Below are positions 24,188-31,939 of a stretch of 61,338 nucleotides of DNA, piece after piece; position 1 is the stretch's first letter; each line of letters starts with the position of its first letter. The notes beneath the pieces are model-generated. The model saw only the letters and a program-made list of their open reading frames with translations, was not told where the DNA came from and did not search any database. The position numbers and the translations under genes are program-made. The DNA lies in the NCBI RefSeq assembly GCF_014647515.1, contig NZ_BMPI01000069.1, forward strand, positions 1 through 61,338, written 5' to 3'. This DNA is from Dactylosporangium sucinum. Its GTDB lineage: Bacteria > Actinomycetota > Actinomycetes > Mycobacteriales > Micromonosporaceae.

Positions 24188-25579
24188 GTGGGCGAGCCTA
24201 TGATTGATCTCGGTGAATTGAAGCCAGGACCGGCCGACGAGATCGACTTCGGGCTGCCACCGGCCACGGCCGGCGACGCGAGCCGGCGCCAGTGGCCGAT
24301 CGTGGCGGTCCTCGCCCTCGTCGTCGTGCTGGCCACCGGGTCGCTGCCGGCGCGGCAGATCGAGGAGATGGGCGTGCTCGCCGACCACACCGTCGGGTTC
24401 GTCGCCGACCGGAACGCGCTGTACGCGCTGCGCGACGAGCCCGCGCTGACCGCGTTCGACTGGCGCACCGGCGAGGTGCGCTGGACCAAGTCGATGGCGC
24501 CCGACAGCGGGCAGGTGTATCTCGCCGCCGACCGCGCCTACGTGCGCCACCGTCCCTGCACGAACACCGTCGGCTGGAGCCTGGAGCGGCTCGACCCGAA
24601 CACCGGGGAGCAGGCCTGGATGCGGTCCGGCGCGCCGGTCGCGGTGATGGGCGGGCCGCCCGGGAAGCCGCCGGGGCTGCTCGTCGTCGACGAGCGCTCG
24701 CCGAGCTGCCCGCCGGTCGTGCCGGCCCGCAACGCCCCGCAGACCTCGGTGCGGATGTCCGGCCTCGACGCCGAGACGGGCGTGATCCGGTGGGCGTTCG
24801 AGATGCCGGAGGGTGGCCGGCTCGTCGCGTCCGAGGTGCCCGCCAGCCAGCGGTTCGTCATCTGGTACCCCGGAGGCCACACCGAGGTCCGCGACGCGAG
24901 CACGGGCGCGGTCATCAGCGGGCTCGACCTGCCGGAGCTGGCCGACGGGCCGCCCACGAGCGTGCGGATCGTGGGCGCGCTGCTCGTCATCGTCTCGGTG
25001 CGCAACGACGGGGCGCTCATCACGGCGTACGCGATGGAGCCGCTGCGGTACCTGTGGCATCAGCTCTTCCGCTCGGCCGAGCCGGTCCCGATCGCCGAGC
25101 TCGCCTACGGCCCGGTCGTGGTCGCCTGCGGGCCGATGCTGTGCGTGCCGAACTGGCGGGACATCGCCGTGCTCGACCCGGCCACCGGCGGGCAGCTGTG
25201 GCGCCGCCCGATCCAGCTCGACGGCGCCGGCTCCGGCGTGCTCGTCGCCCGCGACCGCGGCGACTTCATGCGCATCCGGGTCGTCGACTGGCGCACCGGC
25301 CGGGACCTGACCGACCTGCGCGGCTGGGGCGTGGTCCCGACCGCGACCGACGGCACCGACGTCGAGGACGTCACCGCCGCCGGGGTCGGTGCGTCGCACG
25401 TCGTCGTGCAGAAGCCCGACGGCGACACCTCCCAGATCGCCCGCATCGACCTGCGCACCGGTGAGGTGACGCCGCTGGGGACGGTGTCGCCCATCCCGTC
25501 GCGCTGCGCGATGCGCGGCCAGCGGCTGTCGTGCCTGGCCGACGGCGACTCCGTGCACCTGTGGCGGCTTCCCGTCTGA
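24188..25579 (+). CDS. Membrane-anchored PQQ-type beta-propeller protein 4
   Basis: A 463-residue paralogue read from GTG 24188 (ATG 24200 possible). The leader GEPMIDLGEL recalls PEPMIELDL of gene 1, then an acidic linker and one transmembrane helix (about residues 36-54). Blades include DWRTGEVRW, DPNTGEQAW, DAETGVIRW and DPATGGQLW. Cys pairs are CGPMLC and CAMRGQRLSC; it ends in HLWRLPV like genes 1 and 2. It is followed 71 nt later by a response regulator and histidine kinase on the same strand. The linkage suggests, without proving it, that the kinase responds to or controls these surface proteins. Confidence 0.82.
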   Translation: MGEPMIDLGELKPGPADEIDFGLPPATAGDASRRQWPIVAVLALVVVLATGSLPARQIEEMGVLADHTVGFVADRNALYALRDEPALTAFDWRTGEVRWTKSMAPDSGQVYLAADRAYVRHRPCTNTVGWSLERLDPNTGEQAWMRSGAPVAVMGGPPGKPPGLLVVDERSPSCPPVVPARNAPQTSVRMSGLDAETGVIRWAFEMPEGGRLVASEVPASQRFVIWYPGGHTEVRDASTGAVISGLDLPELADGPPTSVRIVGALLVIVSVRNDGALITAYAMEPLRYLWHQLFRSAEPVPIAELAYGPVVVACGPMLCVPNWRDIAVLDPATGGQLWRRPIQLDGAGSGVLVARDRGDFMRIRVVDWRTGRDLTDLRGWGVVPTATDGTDVEDVTAAGVGASHVVVQKPDGDTSQIARIDLRTGEVTPLGTVSPIPSRCAMRGQRLSCLADGDSVHLWRLPV

Positions 25580-25650
25580 CGTTACGGTTACTCACGCGGA
25601 CTTCACAGCCGGTGGACGACACTGGCTCGATCCGGGTTGGGAGACTTGAC

Positions 25651-26316
25651 GTGCGCGTGCTGGTGATCGAAGACGAGCGGAGCCTGGCCGACGCGATCGT
25701 TCGCGGTCTACGGCGGCAGGGCATGGCCGTCGACGTCGCCTACGACGGCGCCGACGGGCACGAGATGGCGATGGTGACGCGGTACGACGTGGTCGTCCTC
25801 GACCGTGACCTGCCGAGCAAGCACGGCGACGAGATCTGCGCCGACCTGGTCGCCTCCGGCGCGCTGACCCGGGTGCTCATGCTCACGGCGAGCGGCAGCG
25901 TCGCCGACCGGGTGGAGGGCCTGCAGATCGGCGCCGACGACTACCTGCCCAAGCCGTTCGACTTCAGCGAGCTGGTCGCCCGCGTGCAGGCACTCGGCCG
26001 CCGGGCCACGCCCGCCGCCCCGCCGGTGCTCACCATCGGCGACCTCGTCCTCGACCAGGCCAAGCGCACCGCCACCCGGGCCGGGCAGCCGCTCGACCTG
26101 ACCCGCAAGGAGTTCGGCCTGCTGGAGGAGCTGCTCAAGGCCCGCGGCGCCGTCGTGTCCAGCGAGGAGCTGCTGGAGCGGGTCTGGGACGCCAACGCCG
26201 ACCCGTTCACCACCACCGTGCGCGTCACGATGATGACCCTGCGCAAGAAGCTCGGCGAGCCGGCGCTGATCGAGACCGTCGTGGGTGCCGGCTACCGCAC
26301 CCGGCTCCCGCAATGA
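25651..26316 (+). CDS. OmpR/PhoB-family response regulator
   Basis: A 221-residue two-component regulator. The receiver domain (residues 1-118) has the acidic pair in VIEDER, the phospho-acceptor Asp51 in VVVLDRDLP, the switch Thr in LMLTASG and Lys in YLPKPF. The winged-helix DNA-binding domain (about residues 125-218) carries LTRKEFGLLEELLKARGAVVS and ends in GYRTRLP. GGGAG lies 7 nt before GTG 25651. The stop overlaps the kinase ATG by 4 nt, a typical coupled RR-HK pair. The targets may include the upstream propeller genes (inference from adjacency). Confidence 0.93.
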   Translation: MRVLVIEDERSLADAIVRGLRRQGMAVDVAYDGADGHEMAMVTRYDVVVLDRDLPSKHGDEICADLVASGALTRVLMLTASGSVADRVEGLQIGADDYLPKPFDFSELVARVQALGRRATPAAPPVLTIGDLVLDQAKRTATRAGQPLDLTRKEFGLLEELLKARGAVVSSEELLERVWDANADPFTTTVRVTMMTLRKKLGEPALIETVVGAGYRTRLPQ

Positions 26317-27521
26317 CCGTCTACGACGCCCGCCGCGCCGCCGTCTTCCGGCCCACCCTGCGGCTCCGGCTCACCCTGCTCAACGGCATCCTGCTCGTCG
26401 GCGCCGGCCTGGTGCTGGTCATCCTGGCCTACATCCTGGTCGACGGCGCGCTCAAGCCGGCCGACCAGCTCCAGCCGGGCACCCGGGTGGTGCTCGCGGA
26501 CGGCTCCGAGGTCGATGCCCACCAGTGGCAGACCGAGCTGGTCGACGCCGCCGAGTGGGAGCTGCTCACCCGGGGCAGCCTGGCCCTGCTGCTCATCGGC
26601 ATCGTCGGCGTCGCCGGCGCCTACGTCGTGGCCGGCCGGGCCCTGCGCCCGCTGCAGCGCGTCACCACCACCGCGCAGCGGCTCACCGGCGAGACGCTCG
26701 ACGCGCGCATCAACTACGACGGCGCCGACGACGAGGTGTCGGAGCTCGCCAAGACCTTCGACGCGATGCTCGACCGCATCGGCGAGGCCTTCGAGACGCA
26801 GAAACGCTTCGTGGCCAACGCCTCGCACGAGTTACGCACACCCCTGGCCGTGATGCGGACCGAGGTCGACGTGACGCTCGACGATCCGGAGGCCGACGTC
26901 GAGGAGTACCGCCGCATGGCCACCGTCGTCCGCGACGCCTCCATGCGCGCGAACGCGCTGGTCGAGTCGCTGCTCCTGCTCGCGCGGACCGAGGCGCAGG
27001 CCGGCCGCCGCCTGGGCCGGAAGGTCGGCACCGACCTGGCGACGGGCGTGACGGTGGCGATGTCGGCGATGGGCAAGGAGATCAAGCGGCTGGGCCTGTC
27101 GGTGGACACCGACCTCAAGCCAGCCAACGTCGTCGGCGATCCGGGCCTGCTGGAACGCCTGGCGGGCAACCTGATCGAGAACGCGGTGCGGTACAACCAC
27201 CTGAGCGGCCGCATCTGGGTGCGCACCGGGACCGACGACACGCTGGCCTGGCTGGTGGTGGGCAACACCGGCTTTGAGGTGGCCTCGCCGGACGTGCCGG
27301 CGCTCTTCGAGCCGTTCCGCCGCGGCGGCCGCGAGCGCACGGGCGCCCGCGGCTCGGGCCTGGGGCTGTCGATCGTCCGGGCCGTCTGCGACGCCCACGG
27401 GGGCGGGGTGAGCGCGGTGGCGCTGGACGGCGGCGGGCTGGAGGTCACGGTGAGCCTGCCGGCGGCGGCGGTGACGCCGCTGCTGTCGGGGACGGCGGCG
27501 GTGAAGCCGGCGGCGCGCTGA
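26313..27521 (+). CDS. Sensor histidine kinase with HAMP domain
   Basis: A 402-residue membrane kinase: TM1 (about residues 23-43), a short extracytoplasmic loop of about 45 residues, TM2 (about 88-108), a HAMP linker (about 108-160) and a HisKA dimerisation domain with the H-box ASHELRTPL (His172). The HATPase domain has the N-box NLIENAVRYN and the G2-box GSGLGLSIV. It autophosphorylates and passes phosphate to the overlapping response regulator. The loop is small, so a small ligand, membrane state or partner protein is a likelier stimulus than a large sensor domain. The Ala-rich C-terminal tail is unremarkable. Confidence 0.93.
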   Translation: MTVYDARRAAVFRPTLRLRLTLLNGILLVGAGLVLVILAYILVDGALKPADQLQPGTRVVLADGSEVDAHQWQTELVDAAEWELLTRGSLALLLIGIVGVAGAYVVAGRALRPLQRVTTTAQRLTGETLDARINYDGADDEVSELAKTFDAMLDRIGEAFETQKRFVANASHELRTPLAVMRTEVDVTLDDPEADVEEYRRMATVVRDASMRANALVESLLLLARTEAQAGRRLGRKVGTDLATGVTVAMSAMGKEIKRLGLSVDTDLKPANVVGDPGLLERLAGNLIENAVRYNHLSGRIWVRTGTDDTLAWLVVGNTGFEVASPDVPALFEPFRRGGRERTGARGSGLGLSIVRAVCDAHGGGVSAVALDGGGLEVTVSLPAAAVTPLLSGTAAVKPAAR

Positions 27522-27549
27522 CGGCGCCGGCCGGGCCGCTTGTCCATGA

Positions 27550-28404
27550 TCAGTGCCGGAGTGCGTGGGCCGCGTGGGTGCGGCGGAGGCGCACCGCCAG
27601 GTCGACCAGGCTCACCAGGATGATCAGGGCGGTGATCTCCTTGAAGGTCTGGTCGGCCGCCTGGGTGACGAAGATCGGGCCGCTGCCGATGAGCCAGGTG
27701 AGGACCGCGCAGGTGACGGCGCCGTGGACCAGTTGGGTGACCGGCCAGGGCCTCCAGATCGCCACCGCCTCGCCCACCAGGAGGGTCAGCAGCAGGGCGA
27801 ACATCACCGGCCCGCGCACGTCGAGGAAGCGCTCGTGGTAGGTGAGCGCGTCGATCGCCGGCTGGGGCAGGCCGACCGTCCTGACGGCCGCCGGCGGGTC
27901 GAGCAGGACGGCCGTGCCCGCGGCGTAGAAGACCAGGGCGGCGATGCGGCCGGCGCGGTTGACGTGCTCGTTGCGCGCCCGGCCGGGGCTCCACCGCACG
28001 GGGCGCCGGCGGCGGTGCCAGGCTCGCAGGGCGAAGCCGACGAACAGCAGGCCGAGCCAGGCGAAGACCACCGGCCAGGCCGCGTCCGCCGCACCCTGGA
28101 AGTCGCGGACCGGCTTGATGATCTCGCCGAGGAAGGCGCCGAAGTGGATCAGCAGCGCGCCGCCGATCCCCAGCGACAGGAACCGGCGGGTGTCCACCGG
28201 GTCGATCAGGGTGACCGGCGGGCCGTATCGCGCGGCGACCTCGGCCGGGTGCCCGAAGCTCGCGAGCACGGCCTCGACGTCCCGGTCGGCGGACTCGTCG
28301 GTGAGTAGCGCGCGTAGCTCCTGCGCCACGTCGCGGCGTTGCCGGCGGGGCAGGAGCGCCACGACGTCGGCAACGTAGCGGTCGATCAGCTCGTCAGGGG
28401 TCAT
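27550..28404 (-). CDS. HAAS-domain membrane protein partnered with PadR regulator
   Basis: A 284-residue protein with an N-terminal helical module (MTPDELIDRYVADVVALLP to about residue 65, ending GHPAEVAARYGPP) of the type usually encoded next to PadR regulators (HAAS/DUF1700-like), followed by about six transmembrane helices. Hydrophobic segments include AWPVVFAWLGLLFVGFAL, AALVFYAAGTAVLL, VMFALLLTLLVGEAVAIW and ITALIILVSLVDLAV. ATG 28404 overlaps the padR stop (ATGA), and GGAGG is 4-5 nt upstream. Such pairs often regulate membrane permeases, but no transporter signature is present here. Function is unknown. Confidence 0.78.
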   Translation of the reverse strand: MTPDELIDRYVADVVALLPRRQRRDVAQELRALLTDESADRDVEAVLASFGHPAEVAARYGPPVTLIDPVDTRRFLSLGIGGALLIHFGAFLGEIIKPVRDFQGAADAAWPVVFAWLGLLFVGFALRAWHRRRRPVRWSPGRARNEHVNRAGRIAALVFYAAGTAVLLDPPAAVRTVGLPQPAIDALTYHERFLDVRGPVMFALLLTLLVGEAVAIWRPWPVTQLVHGAVTCAVLTWLIGSGPIFVTQAADQTFKEITALIILVSLVDLAVRLRRTHAAHALRH

Positions 28405-28733
28405 GACGCCTCCAAGAGATTCCCCATCGCCTCGTTGAGGCCGCGCCAGGAGCCGGTCAGCCGCCGGAACAGGCGTTCGCCCTCGGGGCTGAGCGCGTAG
28501 TACCGCCGGGGCTTCCCGTCCGCGGTCCGCCACTCGCTGCTCAGCACGCCCTGCGCCTCCAGCCGGCGCAGCAGCGGATACAACGTGCCCTCCTCGATCG
28601 GCAGTCCCTTGTCCGTGAGGGACTGCCGCAGCTCGTAGCCATATCGCAGCTCGCGCAGCTGGGAGAGCACCGCCAGCACGACGACGCCGCGGCGCAGCTC
28701 CTGCTCGAGCTTGTCGAAGGCGTCGCTTACCAT
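28401..28733 (-). CDS. PadR-family transcriptional regulator
   Basis: A 110-residue repressor-type protein with the PadR winged-helix core: LAVLSQLRELRYGYELRQSL, GLPIEEGTLYPLLRRLEAQG and the wing WRTADGKPRRYYALSPEG. The C-terminal helix supplies the dimer interface. The start is ATG 28733, immediately next to a 26-bp imperfect palindrome that is a probable autoregulatory operator. Its stop overlaps the HAAS membrane gene, so regulator and target are cotranscribed. The inducer is unknown. Confidence 0.92.
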   Translation of the reverse strand: MVSDAFDKLEQELRRGVVVLAVLSQLRELRYGYELRQSLTDKGLPIEEGTLYPLLRRLEAQGVLSSEWRTADGKPRRYYALSPEGERLFRRLTGSWRGLNEAMGNLLEAS

Positions 28734-28758
28734 GCGCCACACAGTACCATGTGGCACA
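28733..28758. promoter_or_regulatory. Probable PadR operator
   Basis: TGCGCCACACAGT followed by ACCATGTGGCACA forms an imperfect palindrome (20 of 26 positions symmetric) that ends on the first base of the padR start codon. The position suits autorepression. The core GCCACA/TGTGGC is the clearest half-site pair. Confidence 0.55.
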
Positions 28759-28777
28759 CAGCTTCCCAACGGGCGCC

Positions 28778-30535
28778 TCAGGCGCGGTGGCGGCCGGGGC
28801 GGGACGGGCCGTGCTTGACGGCGTACATCGCCTGGTCGGCCGTGCGGATGACCTGGTCCGGGTGCTCGCCCGGAGCGGCCAGGTGCAGGCCGATGCTCGC
28901 CCCGATGCCGACCTCGTGCCCGAAGATCTCGAACGGCTCGCCGATCAGGGCGCGCAGCCGGGCGGCCAGGCCGCTCGCGTCGTCGGACGGGCCCACTCCC
29001 GGCAGCAGCAGCACGAACTCGTCACCGCCTACCCGGGCCAGCACGTCGGCCGGGCGCAGGCAGGAGCTCAGCCGCGCGCCGACCTGGCGCAGCAGCTCGT
29101 CGCCGGCCTCGTGGCCGAGCTCGTCGTTGACCGGCTTGAAACCGTCGAGGTCCACGAACAGCACGCCGACCGGGCTGGCCTCCAACGAGGCCGCCAGGCG
29201 TTCGTGCAGCCGCCGGCGGTTCGGCAGGCCGGTCAGCGGGTCGTGGTGGGCGTCGTGGGCCAGCCGGTCCTGCATCTCCCGGCTGTCGGTGATGTCGCGG
29301 GCGTTGATGACGACGCCGTCGAGGGCGGCGTTGTGCAGCTGGTTGGAGGCGGTGAAGTCGAACCAGCGGTGCGTGCCGCCGGCCTGCAGGACCCGCACCT
29401 GCATGCGCTCCAGCGCGCCCTTCTCGGCCACGAGCGCGGCGAAGCGCTCGCGGACGTGCGGGCGGTCGTCCTCGTGCAGGATGTCGAAGACCGAGCTGCC
29501 GACGGCCCCGAAGCCGAGGATGCGCATGCCGCTCGGGCTGGAGTACACGACGCGCCCCTCGGCGTCGAGCACCGTGACGACGTCGGGCGCGTGCTCGACG
29601 AGCGCCGAGAAGCGCTCCTCCGCGCGCCGCCGGACGAGCTGCGAGCGGTACCCGAGCACGGCCAGGCCGCCGACGCCCACGAGCAGCATCGTGAGCAGCA
29701 TGACGTTGATGGTGAGGCTGCGGTTGCGGACCGGGCCGTCGAACGTGGCCCTGGACTGGGTGCGGACGTAGGCCCACCCGCCCGGCAGCCCGCCCTTGAC
29801 GACGGCGATCATCGTGCGGCCGGAGGCCTCGCGGTAGTTGACGAACACCGACTCCTGCGAGTCCAGCTGCTCGATGATGGCCGAGTCGACCAGCGTCCCG
29901 ACCTCCTCGGGCACGCTGGAGGCGCCGACGGTGCCGGCCGAGTCGACGAGCATCGAGGTGTGCGCCTTGTCGCTGAGCTTCACGAGGTACTCCTGGAGCT
30001 GGCTCTGGGCGACCGGGATGTACCCGTAGAGCAGCGCCACCGGCTGGCCCGCGACCACGATCGGCACGGCGACGGCCTGCACGAAGGTGTTCTTGATGTT
30101 CATGATCGACGAGAAGCCGGGCCGGCCGAGCGCCAGGGCCGAGATGACCGGCTTGTAGCCGACCCCCTCCATGTCGGGGAAGAAGTTCCGCGTGCGGGTC
30201 GAGTTCAGGGGGTTGCCGGTCAGGTCGGTGAGCACCAGGCCGTACTGGAAGAACGTCGATTTGTCCGCGTACTCGACGAGCGCCTCCCGGTCGCCCGGGT
30301 CGTCCGCGGTCAGCGCGAGCGGGTGGCCGGCGACGAAGTCGCCGAGCTCCTTGGCCGAGACCCACAGCAGCTGCTCGGCGAGCCCGCCGTTGTTGCCGGC
30401 CAGCGCGAGCGTGTCGGCGCGGTGGACGGTCTCCGCGGCACGCAGCGCCGACCGGTTGACCGAGATGCCGACGGCCCCGATGGCCAGCAGCAGCGTCGCG
30501 CCGATGCCCACGACGAGCCAACTGCGCAGCCGCAT
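28778..30535 (-). CDS. Diguanylate cyclase with extracytoplasmic sensor and PAS domain
   Basis: A 585-residue membrane enzyme making cyclic di-GMP. TM1 (about residues 5-25) and TM2 (about 265-285) flank a 240-residue exported region consistent with a CACHE-type sensor. A PAS domain follows (FSALVEHAPDVVTVLDAEGRV onward, about 305-420), then a GGDEF domain starting DPLTGLPNRRRLHERL with intact active site RVGGDEFVLLLPG. An inhibitory I-site RPAD lies five residues before GGDEF, so product inhibition is likely. There is no EAL domain. ATG 30535 has GGAGG 8 nt upstream. It lies alone between padR and the M23 gene. Confidence 0.93.
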   Translation of the reverse strand: MRLRSWLVVGIGATLLLAIGAVGISVNRSALRAAETVHRADTLALAGNNGGLAEQLLWVSAKELGDFVAGHPLALTADDPGDREALVEYADKSTFFQYGLVLTDLTGNPLNSTRTRNFFPDMEGVGYKPVISALALGRPGFSSIMNIKNTFVQAVAVPIVVAGQPVALLYGYIPVAQSQLQEYLVKLSDKAHTSMLVDSAGTVGASSVPEEVGTLVDSAIIEQLDSQESVFVNYREASGRTMIAVVKGGLPGGWAYVRTQSRATFDGPVRNRSLTINVMLLTMLLVGVGGLAVLGYRSQLVRRRAEERFSALVEHAPDVVTVLDAEGRVVYSSPSGMRILGFGAVGSSVFDILHEDDRPHVRERFAALVAEKGALERMQVRVLQAGGTHRWFDFTASNQLHNAALDGVVINARDITDSREMQDRLAHDAHHDPLTGLPNRRRLHERLAASLEASPVGVLFVDLDGFKPVNDELGHEAGDELLRQVGARLSSCLRPADVLARVGGDEFVLLLPGVGPSDDASGLAARLRALIGEPFEIFGHEVGIGASIGLHLAAPGEHPDQVIRTADQAMYAVKHGPSRPGRHRA

Positions 30536-30702
30536 CCGTGGCACCTCCGTCGACAACCCGCTGATTGCGAGCGCCTCATCGGCGATCCCGACGCCACCTT
30601 GAAGAAACTGTGTGGACCGTCACCGCCGCGAAGCGGTGGACGGGCCGGTGCTCGATGAGCCGGGACTTCGGCATCACGGCGCGGCTGCCCGCGCTGCGGG
30701 GG

Positions 30703-31818
30703 TCAGCCGATGGGGGCGCCGTGGGACCGCATGAACGGTAGTGGGTCGACGGCGTTGTAGGGGCCGGTCGGTGGGGCGTTCACGTGCACCTCGTAGTGCA
30801 GGTGCGGTGCGGAGGAGTTGCCGGAGCTGCCGACGTAGCCGATGACCTGGCCGGCGGCGACCTTCTGGCCGGGCTGCACGATCGCGCGGCGGACCATGTG
30901 GCAGTACAGCGTCGCGATGCCGCCCGCGTGCTGCAGCTTCACGTACCAGCCGCAGCCGCCGATCGACGCGCTGCCGGTCTGGTCGCAGGAGTGGCCGGCC
31001 TCGATGTTGCACACCACCTCGACCACGGTGCCGGCCGAGGCCGCGCGGATCGGGGTGCCGGTGAACGACATGATGTCGACGCCGATGTGGTTCGGGTTCC
31101 TCGGCGTGCGGAAGCCGGGGCGGGCCGTGAAGCCCGGCAGCGGGCTGACCCAGCGCCCGGCGGCCGCGGGAGGAGCGGCGGGAGCGGCGGGAGCGGCGGC
31201 CGGCGGCGGGGCCGTGGCCGCGCACGGGGGCGGGGTCGCGCTGCGCCGGACGTACGCGTCGGAAACGTAGGTCCCCGAGGGCAGGCGGTTCCACATCGGC
31301 GTGGTGCGGACCCGGCCGGCGATGTTCTCGCCCCGGACCTGGCAGGTCAGCGTCAGCGCCGTGCCGTTGGCGAGGGCGGCGACGAGCGGGGCGCCGTGCG
31401 CGGGGGCGGAGCGGGCCTTGAGCGGGATGCCCCCCGACGCGACCGTGCCGGCGACCGCCGCGGGTGCGGCCGCCGCCGCGGCGACGGGCGTGGCGGTCTC
31501 GCAGGCCGGCACCTCCTGCGGCCGGCGGATCCACGCGTCGGAGACGTAGGTGCCGTCGGCGAGCCGGTCCCACAGGTCGGTGACCCGGACCGTGCCCTGG
31601 TCGATGCGCTGGCCGCGGACCTGGCACACGATGGTGACCGAGCTGCCGTGCGACAGGGTGCGCAGCTGGGCCGTCCACACGGCCGAGCCGGCGCGGACGT
31701 TGAGCGGCCGCTTCGGCGACACCACGGTCGCGGCCTGCGCGGCTTGTGCGGTTTGCACATCCACCGCAGGCAGAAGGCCGCCGATCAGGACGGCAAGAAA
31801 CAGGGCGGTTTTGCGCAT
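30703..31818 (-). CDS. Secreted M23-family (LytM) metallopeptidase with SH3-like repeats
   Basis: A 371-residue exported cell-wall endopeptidase. A signal peptide (MRKTALFLAVLIGGLLPAV) is followed by two repeats of an SH3b-like module (about residues 35-108 and 125-200), each ending in GTYVSDAW/YVRR with a conserved Cys pair. An Ala/Pro-rich linker follows, then a C-terminal M23 domain. Zinc ligands are visible in NHIGVDIMSF (HxxxD), LYCHM and SAPHLHYEVH. It cleaves peptidoglycan cross-bridges or stems (family knowledge). A GGGGGTG site precedes ATG 31818. It is a single gene downstream of the terminator after the fadBA pair. Confidence 0.92.
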   Translation of the reverse strand: MRKTALFLAVLIGGLLPAVDVQTAQAAQAATVVSPKRPLNVRAGSAVWTAQLRTLSHGSSVTIVCQVRGQRIDQGTVRVTDLWDRLADGTYVSDAWIRRPQEVPACETATPVAAAAAAPAAVAGTVASGGIPLKARSAPAHGAPLVAALANGTALTLTCQVRGENIAGRVRTTPMWNRLPSGTYVSDAYVRRSATPPPCAATAPPPAAAPAAPAAPPAAAGRWVSPLPGFTARPGFRTPRNPNHIGVDIMSFTGTPIRAASAGTVVEVVCNIEAGHSCDQTGSASIGGCGWYVKLQHAGGIATLYCHMVRRAIVQPGQKVAAGQVIGYVGSSGNSSAPHLHYEVHVNAPPTGPYNAVDPLPFMRSHGAPIG

Positions 31819-31870
31819 GGTGCACCCCCGTGCCTGAAGAACGTGGCGGCCGGGGGGACCGCGTGACGAA

Positions 31871-31897
31871 CCCCGCCAACGCTAGGCGCTGGCGGGG
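31871..31897 (-). terminator. Rho-independent-like terminator after the beta-oxidation pair
   Basis: CCCCGCCA (31871-31878) and TGGCGGGG (31890-31897) form a perfect 8-bp stem with an 11-nt loop, 43 nt past the 3-hydroxyacyl-CoA dehydrogenase stop. On the minus strand it is followed by TTCGTC, a weak U-rich tail. Confidence 0.65.
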
Positions 31898-31939
31898 TCC
31901 TTGTCCGGCGATCGGTAAATATTTCCCTCGATAGCGGGG

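Noticed and set aside
21128..25558. A very long open frame antisense to the four propeller genes
   Set aside because: High GC keeps antisense frames open. It has no domain pattern, starts within the propeller genes' blade repeats, and the sense frames have clear motifs and ribosome sites.
31819..31939. A c-di-AMP riboswitch upstream of the M23 endopeptidase
   Set aside because: Such switches often precede actinobacterial wall hydrolases, but the conserved core was not recognised here; the hairpin present fits a terminator of the fadBA transcript.
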